Assembly: GCF_965661665.1 (NCBI RefSeq)
Contig: NZ_CBFIEO010000008.1
Location: 51,961-115,960, forward strand
Length of the DNA: 64,000 nucleotides
Source: Cognatiyoonia sp965661665
GTDB lineage: Bacteria; Pseudomonadota; Alphaproteobacteria; Rhodobacterales; Rhodobacteraceae
Reading direction: 5' to 3'
This document shows positions 18,320 through 27,358 of the stretch, piece by piece (position 1 is the stretch's first letter; the number at the start of each line of letters is the position of its first letter). The notes beneath the pieces were generated by a model that worked only from the letters and a program-made list of their open reading frames with translations, made no database searches and had not been told where the DNA came from. Both the position numbers and the translations under genes were made by a program.

Positions 18320-19075
18320 ATGCTTGATGCAGTCACACTCTTGGATGCGACGCTGCTGCCCGCAATCGCCATCGCGATCGTGGCTGGTCTTTTATCGTTT
18401 CTTAGCCCCTGTGTATTGCCCATTGTGCCGCCTTATCTGGCCTATATGGGCGGGGTGTCCGTCACAGACATGGATGCGGATGTTGCAGCACGGCGTCGGG
18501 TGATCGTCGCAGCGCTCTTCTTTGTTTTGGGCCTTTCGACTGTCTTTATTTTCTTAGGAATGGCTGCGTCTGTATTTGGTCGCGCGTTCCTCCAGTACCA
18601 AGAATGGTTCATCTATATCGCCGGCGTGGTTGTGATGATCTTCGGGACGCATTTTCTTGGCATCTTTCGCATCGGGTTTTTACAGCAAGAGGCACGTGTC
18701 GATGTGGGGGATCGCGGCGGGTCAGCCTTTGGGGCTTATATCCTTGGCCTCGCCTTCGCCTTCGGTTGGACGCCGTGTATCGGGCCAATCTTGGGTGCAA
18801 TCCTGGGGCTGGCCGCGTCGGAGGGCGACGTGGCGCGTGGAACAACTCTTTTGGCCTTCTACGCTGTCGGTCTAGGCATCCCGTTCTTGCTAGTCGCGGT
18901 ATTCTTTCCACGGCTCAAGGGGGCGATGGCGTGGATGCGCCGGCATATGAAAGTGATAGGGCGGATTTCGGGGCTTTTGCTACTGACTGTGGGTCTCTTG
19001 ATGGTCACCGGCCATTTCACCGCGCTCAGTTATTGGCTGGTCGAACAATTCCCAGCCCTTGCTGTGCTGGGCTAG
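18320..19075 (+). CDS. ccdA: Cytochrome c biogenesis protein CcdA
   Basis: A 251-residue integral membrane thiol-disulfide transporter with six predicted helices. It moves electrons from cytoplasmic thioredoxin to periplasmic apocytochrome c reduction. The two redox cysteines lie in helices 1 and 4: SFLSPCVLPIVPPYLAYMGG and FGWTPCIGPILGAILG. Start ATG follows AAGGAGAC. Confidence 0.94.
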   Translation: MLDAVTLLDATLLPAIAIAIVAGLLSFLSPCVLPIVPPYLAYMGGVSVTDMDADVAARRRVIVAALFFVLGLSTVFIFLGMAASVFGRAFLQYQEWFIYIAGVVVMIFGTHFLGIFRIGFLQQEARVDVGDRGGSAFGAYILGLAFAFGWTPCIGPILGAILGLAASEGDVARGTTLLAFYAVGLGIPFLLVAVFFPRLKGAMAWMRRHMKVIGRISGLLLLTVGLLMVTGHFTALSYWLVEQFPALAVLG

Positions 19076-19167
19076 AGGCTTATTTCCGTCGAATTTTCTG
19101 TGTATATATTGGCCAAGCAAAAGGCTGAGTAGGCTCTGTCACAGGCTCAAACCAGTGCGAGCGTCAG

Positions 19168-20076
19168 ATGACGTCGGGTGTTCTATGTACTCTGCTACGA
19201 CCCGATTCACCCCCGTCGCTTTAGGGAGCTTTATCGCAAAGAAAGTGTGAAGCAGGTCAAGATCAGCGGGTAGGAGATTGGGATTGCAGCCAAGGAGGGG
19301 TTGAGCGGTATGGCTGGCGGGCGGCGGCAAAGATTGATGGCGCGACGACAGTTGCGGACATTGAGGTGCTGGTGTTGTTCGACATCGTGCGCGACAGCAT
19401 GTCAAACTCGATCCCTGCGACCTACTGGCAGCTTTTGCGGACCTCTTGGACCTATATAGCCAGCGGCGCATTGCGCCGTCTGGTGTGGCTGCGGAAGGGC
19501 CCCGTCATCGCGGCGCTCTATCCCGTTGGTATGCTCCTGGGTCAGTTGCTTTTGGCGCTTCTTTTGGGCGCGCTATTTTCCCGTGTGCTGGAGTGGGGCA
19601 TTAACCTTCCTGCCGATTACTTTGGCTGGCCCGTCGTGTTCCCGTGGTTTGTGAACTGGCCGATCATTTTGGCCGTTGGCGTCTATGCCTTACCGTGGTT
19701 CCACGGAAAAGATAGCAAATTCTACGCCTATTACCTGATGCACGATTATGCTTATTCGGCACGCTGGAAGTGGGCCAACCTGCCCACTTTGGAAGCGCGG
19801 ATGGCGGAGTTTAAGGAGACGATTGGAGAGGCTTTTCGGTCGGTTGTGGATGAGGTTTTGGTTGCCGGCCATTCCTCCAGCGCACATCTGGGCGTGTCGG
19901 TGCTTGCCGATTTGATCCGTGAGGGTGGCGTGCCGAGCAATCGTCCGGCGCATCGGTGCAATGCCATTGATCCAAAGGTTGCAGCGAGACTCTCTGAACG
20001 GAGACTAAGAGAATTTGAACGTCTGGAAAGTCAGTCCCTGACCAGGATCCGTGGCGCTCTTTGCGCCTGCGAGTAG
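19168..20076 (+). pseudogene. Decayed membrane protein with serine-hydrolase-like motif
   Basis: Parts of a roseobacter membrane protein of unknown function can be read in pieces. After ATG 19168 the frame must shift to give RRVFYVLCYDPIHPRRFRELYRK (19175-19244), which hits TAG at 19271. A second shift is needed to enter the downstream frame, with RYGWRAAAKIDGATTVADIE and DIVRDSMSNSIPATYW. That frame has two membrane helices (PVGMLLGQLLLALLLGALF; FPWFVNWPIILAVGVYAL) and a lipase-like GHSSSAH with the second Gly of GxSxG replaced. After REGGVPSNRPAH the sequence no longer resembles the family and ends early at 20076, so the C-terminal part is lost. Confidence 0.7.
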
Positions 20077-20096
20077 TCGCTACTCCGCAGGTATGA

Positions 20097-20130
20097 GGCG
20101 GCCTTCTGGGGAGGGCCGCCTTTTTATTTG
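20097..20130 (+). terminator. Hairpin terminator after decayed hydrolase gene
   Basis: Stem GGCGGCC (20097-20103) / GGCCGCC (20114-20120), followed by TTTTTATTT, just downstream of the stop at 20076. It abuts the end of the converging RHH gene. Confidence 0.75.
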
Positions 20131-20342
20131 TGCGTCAACGTTTCCAAGACAAAAACGCGGATCGCTGAGGCGAGGCCAATGTCCCCACGGTTTGCATCAA
20201 TTTCAGCCGCTAAGCCATTTATGGTTTGTCCGTTTGCTTGAGCAATGCCTTTGAATTCGGACCAGAAGATATCTTCTAAGGACACGCTTGTGCGGTGGCC
20301 CTTGAGCGTCAGCGACCGCTTAACAGGGCGACCGCTAGTCAT
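20124..20342 (-). CDS. Ribbon-helix-helix domain protein (RHH_4)
   Basis: A 72-residue small DNA-binding-type protein. SGRPVKRSLTLKGHRTSVSLEDIFWSEF is the beta strand and first helix of the RHH_4 family; the second helix contains GQTINGLAAEID. Such proteins follow fumC and DUF4169 in many Rhodobacteraceae, but targets are unknown. Its ATG overlaps the DUF4169 stop by 8 bp, so it is the third gene of a coupled operon. Confidence 0.85.
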   Translation of the reverse strand: MTSGRPVKRSLTLKGHRTSVSLEDIFWSEFKGIAQANGQTINGLAAEIDANRGDIGLASAIRVFVLETLTHK

Positions 20343-20511
20343 CTTCGAACTTCAGTTCTGATAGGCGTTTGCTAGCCTGCTCATTGCGTGCGGCATCCAG
20401 CATGCGCTCTGCCTTCGTGCGCCCAAACTTGATCGAGTTCTGAACCGCGCGGGCCTTTTCTTCAGCCCGTGCTTTGGCTTTGCGCACTTTGTTCAGATTG
20501 ATCGGCTTCAT
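20335..20511 (-). CDS. DUF4169 family small protein
   Basis: A 58-residue, very basic helical protein (MKPINLNKVRKAKARAEEKA at the start, then QNSIKFGRTKAER and KRLSELKFEDD). The family is widespread in alphaproteobacteria and has no known function. Its ATG overlaps the fumC stop (ATGA) and its TAG overlaps the RHH start, so the three genes are translationally coupled. Confidence 0.85.
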   Translation of the reverse strand: MKPINLNKVRKAKARAEEKARAVQNSIKFGRTKAERMLDAARNEQASKRLSELKFEDD

Positions 20512-21899
20512 TTCGGGCCGATCATATCCTCAGGACGGACCACCCGGTCAAAGGTTTCTTCATCGACAAAGCCCAGCTTAATGGCTTCTTCCTTCAGCGT
20601 TGTCCGATTTTTGTGTGCGGTTTTGGCGACTGTTGTGGCGTTGTCGTAGCCAATGGTTGGGGCGAGGGATGTCACTAGCATCAGGCTTTCGCGCATCAGT
20701 TGATCGATCCGACCTTCATCGGCTTTGATGCCCACAACGCAGTTGTTAGTAAAGGCGCTCGCCGCGTCACCGATCAGTTGCATGGATTGCAGCACGTTGT
20801 ACGCCATCATCGGCTTCATTACGTTCAGTTCGAAGTGACCTTGCGATCCGGCAAAGCCCACGGCGGCATCATTGCCCATCACATGTGCGCAGACCTGCGT
20901 GATGGCCTCAACCTGTGTCGGGTTTACCTTGCCGGGCATGATCGAAGACCCAGGCTCATTCTCCGGCAGCATCAACTCACCCAAGCCGCAGCGTGGACCG
21001 GAGCCGAGGAAGCGGATATCGCAAGCGATTTTGTAGAGGCTGGCAGCAACGGTTTTCAGGGCACCCGACATTTCAACAAGCGCGTCATGGGCGGCCAGAG
21101 CTTCAAATTTGTTTGGAGCTGTGACAAAAGGCAGACCCGTGATGTCCGCCATATTCTTTGCGACGGTTTCGGCCCAGCCTTTCGGCGTGTTGAGACCTGT
21201 TCCCACCGCTGTGCCGCCTTGTGCTAACTCGTAGATCGCGGGCAGGGCGGCTTTGATCCGGCGGATGCCCATAGCGACCTGATGGACATAGCCGCTGAAC
21301 TCTTGCCCAAGCGTCAGGGGGGTGGCGTCCATCGTGTGCGTGCGTCCGATTTTGATGATGTGCTCGAACTCTGCCTGTTTTGCCTTCAACGCCTCATGCA
21401 GCTTTTCCAGGCCGGGCAAGAGCACGTCATGGGCTGTCGTGGCCACGGCGATGTGCATGGCAGTGGGGAAGGTGTCGTTAGACGATTGCCCCATATTGCA
21501 GTGATCGTTGGGATGCACTGGATCTTTTGAGCCGATCTCACCCCCGAGGATTTCGATCGCGCGATTAGAGATCACCTCATTCGCGTTCATGTTGGATTGC
21601 GTGCCGGAGCCTGTTTGCCAAACCACGAGCGGGAAATGATCGTCGAGCTTTCCAGCTACGACTTCAGATGCCGCTTCGATCATTGCGTCGGCTTTGGTTG
21701 CGTCCAGTTTGTCACGATCTTTGTTGGCCATCGCGCAGGCCTGTTTGATGACGCCAAGCGCATGGACAATGGCGACCGGCTGTTTTTCCCAGCCAATCGG
21801 AAAATTTTGGAGAGAGCGCTGCGTTTGCGCGCCCCAATACCGGTCTGCGGGGACCTCAAGTGGGCCAAAGCTGTCGGTTTCGGTGCGGGTTTTGGTCAT
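20508..21899 (-). CDS. fumC: Fumarate hydratase class II
   Basis: Iron-independent fumarase of the TCA cycle. Length 463 residues, as typical. Motifs are TGSGTQSNMNANEV near residue 98, HPNDHCNMGQSSND near 130 and the aspartase/fumarase signature GSSIMPGKVNPTQ near 318. Start ATG 21899 (MTKTRTETDSFG) is preceded by GGGAGA; an in-frame ATG 15 bp upstream lacks a ribosome site. Confidence 0.97.
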   Translation of the reverse strand: MTKTRTETDSFGPLEVPADRYWGAQTQRSLQNFPIGWEKQPVAIVHALGVIKQACAMANKDRDKLDATKADAMIEAASEVVAGKLDDHFPLVVWQTGSGTQSNMNANEVISNRAIEILGGEIGSKDPVHPNDHCNMGQSSNDTFPTAMHIAVATTAHDVLLPGLEKLHEALKAKQAEFEHIIKIGRTHTMDATPLTLGQEFSGYVHQVAMGIRRIKAALPAIYELAQGGTAVGTGLNTPKGWAETVAKNMADITGLPFVTAPNKFEALAAHDALVEMSGALKTVAASLYKIACDIRFLGSGPRCGLGELMLPENEPGSSIMPGKVNPTQVEAITQVCAHVMGNDAAVGFAGSQGHFELNVMKPMMAYNVLQSMQLIGDAASAFTNNCVVGIKADEGRIDQLMRESLMLVTSLAPTIGYDNATTVAKTAHKNRTTLKEEAIKLGFVDEETFDRVVRPEDMIGPK

Positions 21900-21962
21900 C
21901 TGGCTCTCCCTCATCAGAATTTACGTTCTGATTAGCCAGCAGGCCAGAAATGCGCAATGGCG

Positions 21963-22442
21963 CTATTTGCGGAATTGGTCCAGGGAGACGACATCAGCCT
22001 GTTGTTGCTGAGGTACGTCGTCTTCCGCCATCTCCTCCATCGGCGCTTCTTGCGCGGCTTCTTCCTCGGCGTCTTCATCGTCGTCAGAGGGTTCAGTTTC
22101 CAGCCGCAAGCCAAATTCAACAGACGGATCCACGAATGTCTTGATCGCGTCGTAGGGTATATACATTAGCTCAGGATTTTCGCCAAAGTTGAGCGTGATG
22201 GCAAAGCCTTCGTCGGTCACGTTCAAGTTCTCAAACCAATGCTGAATGACGATGGTCATTTCATCGGGGTACCGGTCCGAAAGCCAATCAGCCAGTTCCA
22301 CGTCTGGATGCATTGTATCGAAGGTCACAAAGAAATGGTGTTCACCGGGAAGGCCATCTTTTTGCACATCTGTGAGTACATTCTGAATAAGGCTGCGCAT
22401 CGCTCGGTGCATCAGATTTCCGTAATCGATGTGGCGTGTCAT
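21963..22442 (-). CDS. sspB: SspB-type ClpXP specificity adaptor
   Basis: A 159-residue alphaproteobacterial SspB, which tethers ssrA-tagged proteins to ClpXP. The N-terminal fold reads YGNLMHRAMRSLIQNVLTDV and HHFFVTFDTMHPDVELADWL. An acidic, Gln-rich linker follows. The C-terminal ADVVSLDQFRK resembles the ClpX-binding tail. Start ATG 22442 has GAGGG upstream. The tmRNA gene that makes its substrate tag lies about 1.3 kb away. Confidence 0.93.
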   Translation of the reverse strand: MTRHIDYGNLMHRAMRSLIQNVLTDVQKDGLPGEHHFFVTFDTMHPDVELADWLSDRYPDEMTIVIQHWFENLNVTDEGFAITLNFGENPELMYIPYDAIKTFVDPSVEFGLRLETEPSDDDEDAEEEAAQEAPMEEMAEDDVPQQQQADVVSLDQFRK

Positions 22443-22532
22443 GGCGGCCCTCAACTCTCGATACGTCCACCATAGAGGATTCGATGGAGGTTGAAAGGGG
22501 CGTTCGGAAATGTCGCTTGTGGGGGACAGGTA

Positions 22533-23228
22533 CTAGCCAAGCAGACGGCTGAGTTCGCGCAGGATCTTTTGTCGAATGGCGCGCGGGTAGTCGATATGTC
22601 GCCGCGCCGTCAGCACAAACCCGTCGCGTGTGATGACCGTCCGCTGGTAGAAATTCGTGATCGCAATGCCCATCGATTCAATCGCAATGCCGTTGATGGT
22701 GACGCCTTGGCGTTCTGCCGTGTTTCGTGCGGCCGCCGTGTCAGCGCCCGCATTCGGCGTGCCATTGCCAGAGATGTCGATGACTTTGCGCAGGCAGTCA
22801 GGAACATCTGCGAATTGCTCGAGCGAGAAATAGATCGCCTCTGCCGGAGCTGTGTCTGACAGAACAAATGCACGTTCCAGCCCCAGCGCCCGTTGCGCAA
22901 ACAGCACGGCATCCAATTCCGTATTGACATGGGTCCACGGGATGGAGACCTCTTGCTTGTCCTCGTCCGACCATTGGATCATCATCATGGCCGCCTGAGA
23001 CTCGACCATCGTTGCGACGATTTCAGGATCACGCAGGACATTGGCAAGACCATCTCGCTGCAACCGCCATTCGCCTGGATCAACAGAGTTGGAAACGTCG
23101 ATTGTCAGGATAAGGGCTGTGTCACAGGCGGAGACTGATTGGGCCCCTAGCAAGAACAAAGCCGAACAGAGAGCAGAGCGCAGCATCTGAGCACTTGGGC
23201 AAATCTTACGTGTTTCTGCAAGTATCAT
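22533..23228 (-). CDS. DUF1194 secreted protein with vWA-type fold
   Basis: A 231-residue protein with a signal peptide. A second ATG at 23186 (MLRSALCSALFLLGAQSVSA) gives a cleaner signal sequence and may be the true start. The mature part opens with ACDTALILTIDVSNSVDPGEW; DVSNS is the metal-ion-dependent adhesion site of von Willebrand A domains. A second conserved block is KVIDISGNGTPNAG. Periplasmic, function unknown. Confidence 0.85.
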   Translation of the reverse strand: MILAETRKICPSAQMLRSALCSALFLLGAQSVSACDTALILTIDVSNSVDPGEWRLQRDGLANVLRDPEIVATMVESQAAMMMIQWSDEDKQEVSIPWTHVNTELDAVLFAQRALGLERAFVLSDTAPAEAIYFSLEQFADVPDCLRKVIDISGNGTPNAGADTAAARNTAERQGVTINGIAIESMGIAITNFYQRTVITRDGFVLTARRHIDYPRAIRQKILRELSRLLG

Positions 23229-23344
23229 TGCTGGTTTCCCGTAAAACTTACCAAAAGCTGTAATGACAAAACTGTGATCGGGGGCTTGCAGTTAGCGAAT
23301 ATGCTCAATCTTGGGCGTTATCACCATGAGTAGGAAGGTACATT

Positions 23345-23698
23345 GTGTCGTTTCATTTTAAGACTCTGGTGGGTTTGGCAGTTGCAGCAGTTTCCCTTGC
23401 GGCGTGCGGTGATGAACAGGTCACCAACGTCTCTAGCTCACTGAACAGGAATGTGGTTATCGTAGACCAAACCGGTGCCACCATCTGGGAATTCTACGGG
23501 TCACGTATTTCGACGAATTCATGGGAAGAAGATATTCTTGGCTCAACGATTCTGTCGAATGGCGAGTCCGTGAACATCGATTTTGATGATGGTACTGATT
23601 CCTGTGTCTTTGACATGCGCGCAGTCTTCCGTGACGTCAGCGCGATTGTGCAAAACGGAGTTGATGTCTACCGCGTCACTTCGGTTACTTTCCGTTAA
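23345..23698 (+). CDS. Small conserved lipoprotein
   Basis: A 117-residue protein starting at GTG 23345 after AGGAAGG. The lipobox is SLAAC (Cys 21). The mature domain NVVIVDQTGATIWEFYGS, WEEDILG and VNIDFDDGTDSCVFDMRAVF recurs in roseobacter proteins without a known function. Probably anchored at the outer membrane. Confidence 0.75.
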   Translation: MSFHFKTLVGLAVAAVSLAACGDEQVTNVSSSLNRNVVIVDQTGATIWEFYGSRISTNSWEEDILGSTILSNGESVNIDFDDGTDSCVFDMRAVFRDVSAIVQNGVDVYRVTSVTFR

Positions 23699-23739
23699 AC
23701 CAAGCGTAGCCTGCGTTCAGTTTTGGGGCTTAGCCGAAT

Positions 23740-24105
23740 AACGTGATGTTCGAAATGCAGGTTTCTGTTGCCAGGTACCTGCGGACCCCGCCTATGGTCG
23801 CAAAACCGTAGGAGTTAAGGTTTCAGTCTTAGGAACTGCTTAAGCAGCTACTGCAACTGGAGCATGGTTGTCATTTGCAACTATACATTTTGAACCGATA
23901 ACGGTGGTATCTCACCGAAACAAAGCTAACCCCTTTAGACGTTCGTCGATCCTATTTCGGCCCCATGATCCCCAAATGAAGGATGTTTGGTGGAGCCGCC
24001 GGGTACCGCCCCCGGGTCCGATCCGCTTATTATGAGCGCGTTTATGTTCATAGTCCCGGAGGACATGCCAAATATAGGTGAGGGGCCTGCACCGCGCAAG
24101 GCGCG
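23740..24105 (-). ncRNA. ssrA: Two-piece (permuted) tmRNA
   Basis: Split tmRNA that rescues stalled ribosomes. On the minus strand the acceptor piece comes first, with a T-arm-like region, and ends CGGCTCC-A-CCA (CCA at 23990-23988). A 23-nt spacer follows. The coding piece starts GGGGCCG at 23964, which pairs with CGGCUCC to form the acceptor stem with one G-U. AGGATCGACG follows, as in other tmRNAs. The tag reading frame, 23878-23840, encodes ANDNHAPVAVAA then TAA. A pseudoknot-like GCAGGTACCTG...CCTGC lies near the end. A possible promoter TTGGAC-16 nt-TACAAA lies upstream. The outer boundaries are approximate. Confidence 0.93.
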
Positions 24106-24171
24106 AATGCCACCGATCAATTTGTACAATTCATCCTATTTTGTCCAAAATTTGGATTGCGGGGGCAGACC

Positions 24172-26072
24172 ATGATTGACTATCTGGCATTGGCATTTGT
24201 GTTTCTTTTTGCAGATGTGGTTGCTATTTCCATCTCATCGCGGCTGGGACTTGGATCGGTTCTTGGCTAATTGATCGCGGGCATTGTTATCAGCCCGGAC
24301 CTTGCGGTTTTGGGCGTGGATGTCATCGCCATCAAGCATTTTGCGGAGTTTGGCGTTGTCATGATGCTGTTCCTCGTCGGGCTTGAGTTGGAACCGTAGT
24401 TGCTGTGGCAAATGCGCGCCAAGCTTTTTGGGCTTGGTGGTGGGCAGGTGGGGATCACCACAGTGCTTATCACGGGGATCGCGATGGCCTTTGGACAGCC
24501 TTGGACCATCGCTTTGGCGATTAGTCTTGTGCTGGCGCTATCGTCGACGGCCATTGTTCTTCAGACCTTGAACGAGAAGGGCTTGATGAAGAGTGATGGT
24601 AGGTAGTCGGGCTTTTCCGTTTTTCTTTTCCAAGACCTTGCCGTCATCCCAATGCTCGCGCTGATCCCACTTTTGGCGATGCCGGACTTGATAGATGTCG
24701 CTGCCGCTGCTGACGCCCACGGCGGGATAGAGTTGCATGCGTCTGACGCCGCTCACGGCGATGAAAGCCACGCGGATGATGACCAACATGATGATGGGCC
24801 CGGCAGCAGTATGAGCCTTGTAGATGGGCTGAACGGCTGGCAGACCGCCCTTGTGACTATTGGCGCGGTCGCGGCTGTTGTCCTCGGCGGGAGCTATCTA
24901 ACACGTCCGGTCTTCCGCTTTGTCTCTGTCGCCAATTTGCGTGAACTTTTCACGGCGACGGCCTTGATGATGGTTGTGGGTATTGCGCTTCTGATGTCGC
25001 TAGTCGGCCTCTCCGCCGCGTTTGGGACATTCCTCGCGGGGGTAGTGTTCGCCAACAGTGAATATCGCCACGTGTTGGAGTCCGACATCGATCCGTTTAA
25101 AGGTCTGCTGCCGGGGCTTTTCTTCACGACCATTGGCACGGGGATCAACTTTGCGCTGCTGTCGGAAAACCTGATGCTGATCCTAGGGCTGACCATTGGG
25201 TTGATGGTCGTGAAGGGCGCGGTTCTTTACGTCCTCGGCACGATCTTCGGCTTGCGCGGCACAGACCGCTGGTTTTTGACCCTTGGCTTGGCGCAAGCGG
25301 GTGAATCTGGCTTTGTCTTGCTGTCCTTCACCGTTGCCAATTCGCTCATTCCGTCAACGACTGCGGATCTTCGTCGCTGGTGGTCGCGTTGTCGATGCTG
25401 CGGACGCCAACGCTCTTTATCCACTATGAACGCGTGATCGCCCCATGATACACGGAGGTGTCCGATAGGAATCCGGATGAGATTGATGTTAAGAACCATG
25501 TTATCATCGCCGGCAGCGGATTTGTTGGCGGGCTGATCAACCGGATGCTGAAAGCGGCGGGGTTCGAGGCGACGCTCATCGATTACAGCTCAAAACATCC
25601 GGAGAATCTGCGCACGTTTGGCTTTCACAATTATTTTGGGGACGCGGTGCGTCCGGACTTGCTTCACCCAGCGGGGATTAAGGACGCCAAGCTGTTCAAC
25701 ATATCGATCGATAACAAAGACCAAATCACCGAATTGACGCGCTATATTCACCAAAACTAATCTCATGTACACATCCTCGTCCGCGCCATCGACCGCGATC
25801 ATGTCTATGAACTATGGGCCGCAGGGTCGCGCGATATTGTTCGAGAAACCTTCGATAGTTCCATCCGCATGGGGCGATCGGCTTTTGAGGCGATGGGCAT
25901 TCAGAAGGATCACGCGCAAGAAATGGCGGATAAATTTGTGAAGATGGACCGCAAGGCGATGCTGGCCGTCACGGATGTCCACGACCCGAATATTCCGCCC
26001 GACGAAAACGAGGCCTACGTGGCGCTTGTGCTGGAAATGCTTGGTCCTTGGCAGGCGGAGGTCAATCAATAG
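24172..26072 (+). pseudogene. kefB: Decayed KefB-type potassium/proton antiporter
   Basis: Nearly the whole family can be read, but the frame is broken. The membrane antiporter domain begins ADVVAISISSRLGLGSVLG. In-frame stops occur at 24268 (TAA), 24397 (TAG) and 24604 (TAG). Near 25360 the frame shifts, continuing as SSLVVALSMLRTPTLF. Further stops are at 25446 (TGA) and 25758 (TAA). The RCK/TrkA-N NAD-binding domain is still visible: NHVIIAGSGFVGGLINRML, then VHILVRAIDRDHVYELWAAG. With five stops and a shift it cannot make a working protein. Confidence 0.92.
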
Positions 26073-26135
26073 ATGAACGACATCTGTGCCAAGGACATAC
26101 CTTATGATCCTGAGGAAGCGGCCTCCTAATGGCCG

Positions 26136-26528
26136 CTAGTCTTCGCTCTCGAATTTCAAAGCTGCGCCGTTGATGCAGTACCGTAAGCCCGTTGGCGCGG
26201 GACCGTCTGGGAAGACGTGACCAAGGTGACCTTCGCAACGGTTGCAGTGCACTTCCGTCCGGGTCATGAAGAAACTGCGATCGGTTTTCTCACCAACCAT
26301 GTCTGGATCAAGCGGCTGGTAGAACGAAGGCCAGCCGGTGCCGCTTTCAAACTTGGTGTTCTGATCAAACAGCGGAGCATCACAGCCCGCGCAGCGGAAG
26401 GTTCCGGGATCTTTAGGGAAGTTGTCATTGGTGCCAGCCCGTTCGGTGCCGTGTTTCCGAAGCACCTTATATGCGAGGTCAGACAATTGAGCGCGCCATT
26501 CAGCATCAGATTTGACAACTTTGTCCAT
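26136..26528 (-). CDS. msrB: Peptide methionine (R)-S-oxide reductase
   Basis: Repairs methionine-R-sulfoxide in proteins. Length 130 residues. Zinc Cys pairs are in FRCAGCDAPLF and VHCNRCEGHLGHVF. The catalytic Cys is in GLRYCINGAALKF. TGWPSFYQPL is the substrate-pocket signature. Single gene between two decayed genes. Confidence 0.95.
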   Translation of the reverse strand: MDKVVKSDAEWRAQLSDLAYKVLRKHGTERAGTNDNFPKDPGTFRCAGCDAPLFDQNTKFESGTGWPSFYQPLDPDMVGEKTDRSFFMTRTEVHCNRCEGHLGHVFPDGPAPTGLRYCINGAALKFESED

Positions 26529-26596
26529 TTGCTTCGTCCTTCCGTTACGATGACCCGTAATCTAGGTAGAAAAAGGCCGGCTCCAAGGGTGCATTG

Positions 26597-27314
26597 ATGA
26601 CAATTGCGTTTTCAATTGGTCGGTTCGTTGTAACATTTGCTGCGACGCCAGCGGATGCGAAGGGGTGCCAAGAGCTACGGCATCAGCATTTCTTTGGCTG
26701 TGCGGGGGTGGACGCGGATGAGTTTGCCCCTTTGTGTTGTCACATAATGGTGCGCCGCGATGGCGATCTTGTTGCGACTGCTTGGACTTTGCTGTTTGCG
26801 TTAGGGGCAGAGATGAAGACGAGATATTCTGTCCAACAATATGATTTATAATCATTTTTTATCTCCAATCTCCCATGCTAGAAATTGGCTGGCTTTGTGT
26901 AGCAGATGTCACTTTTCGATTTGAGGCATTGCGGGCGTGCTGGGGTGCATTGGCGCAGATTGTGGATCGAAAGAGTGTTGTGCTCATGTTTGGATGTTCC
27001 AGTTTTGAGGGCGTTGATCCAGCGTGCTACCAAGATGCCTTTGCTTTCTTGGCTGAAAACTATCGGGCCCCGGATGCGTTAATCCCGCGCAAACGAAGTG
27101 CGGAAACCTTTGATCTTCCCAAGGGCCACCCCTTCGACAAGAAACGCGCCATTGCGCAACTGCCGCCCTTGCTCCGCACATATCTCAGCTTGGGTGGTTG
27201 GGTCAGCGATCATGCGGTGGTGGACCGTAATTTGAACACCCTTCACGTGTTAACAGCGCTCGAGATCGCCGCTATCCAGAAGCTCGGGCGCGTGCTCTGC
27301 GCGCGATGGTTTGA
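26597..27314 (+). pseudogene. olsB: Decayed OlsB-type ornithine N-acyltransferase
   Basis: The N-terminal part reads VVTFAATPADAKGCQELRHQHFFG and VDADEFAPLC, ends QQYDL, then stops at TAA 26849. The family continues in another frame from ATG 26875 (MLEIGWLCVAD, LMFGCSSFEGVDPACY, LPPLLRTYLSLGGWVSDHAV, ALEIAAI). After ALEIAAI a missing base moves the frame off; restoring it would give PEARARALRAMV and a stop at 27312. Two frameshifts and one nonsense codon imply loss of this GNAT-like acyltransferase, which makes lyso-ornithine lipid. The usual partner olsA is absent; an ABC-F gene follows. Confidence 0.85.
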
Positions 27315-27358
27315 TTTAGACGCTTGCGCCGCTGCTGCGTCTTGCGTAGCAGACGCGA

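Noticed and set aside
23935..24129. 64-codon minus-strand frame
   Set aside because: Lies within the tmRNA gene and is explained by it.
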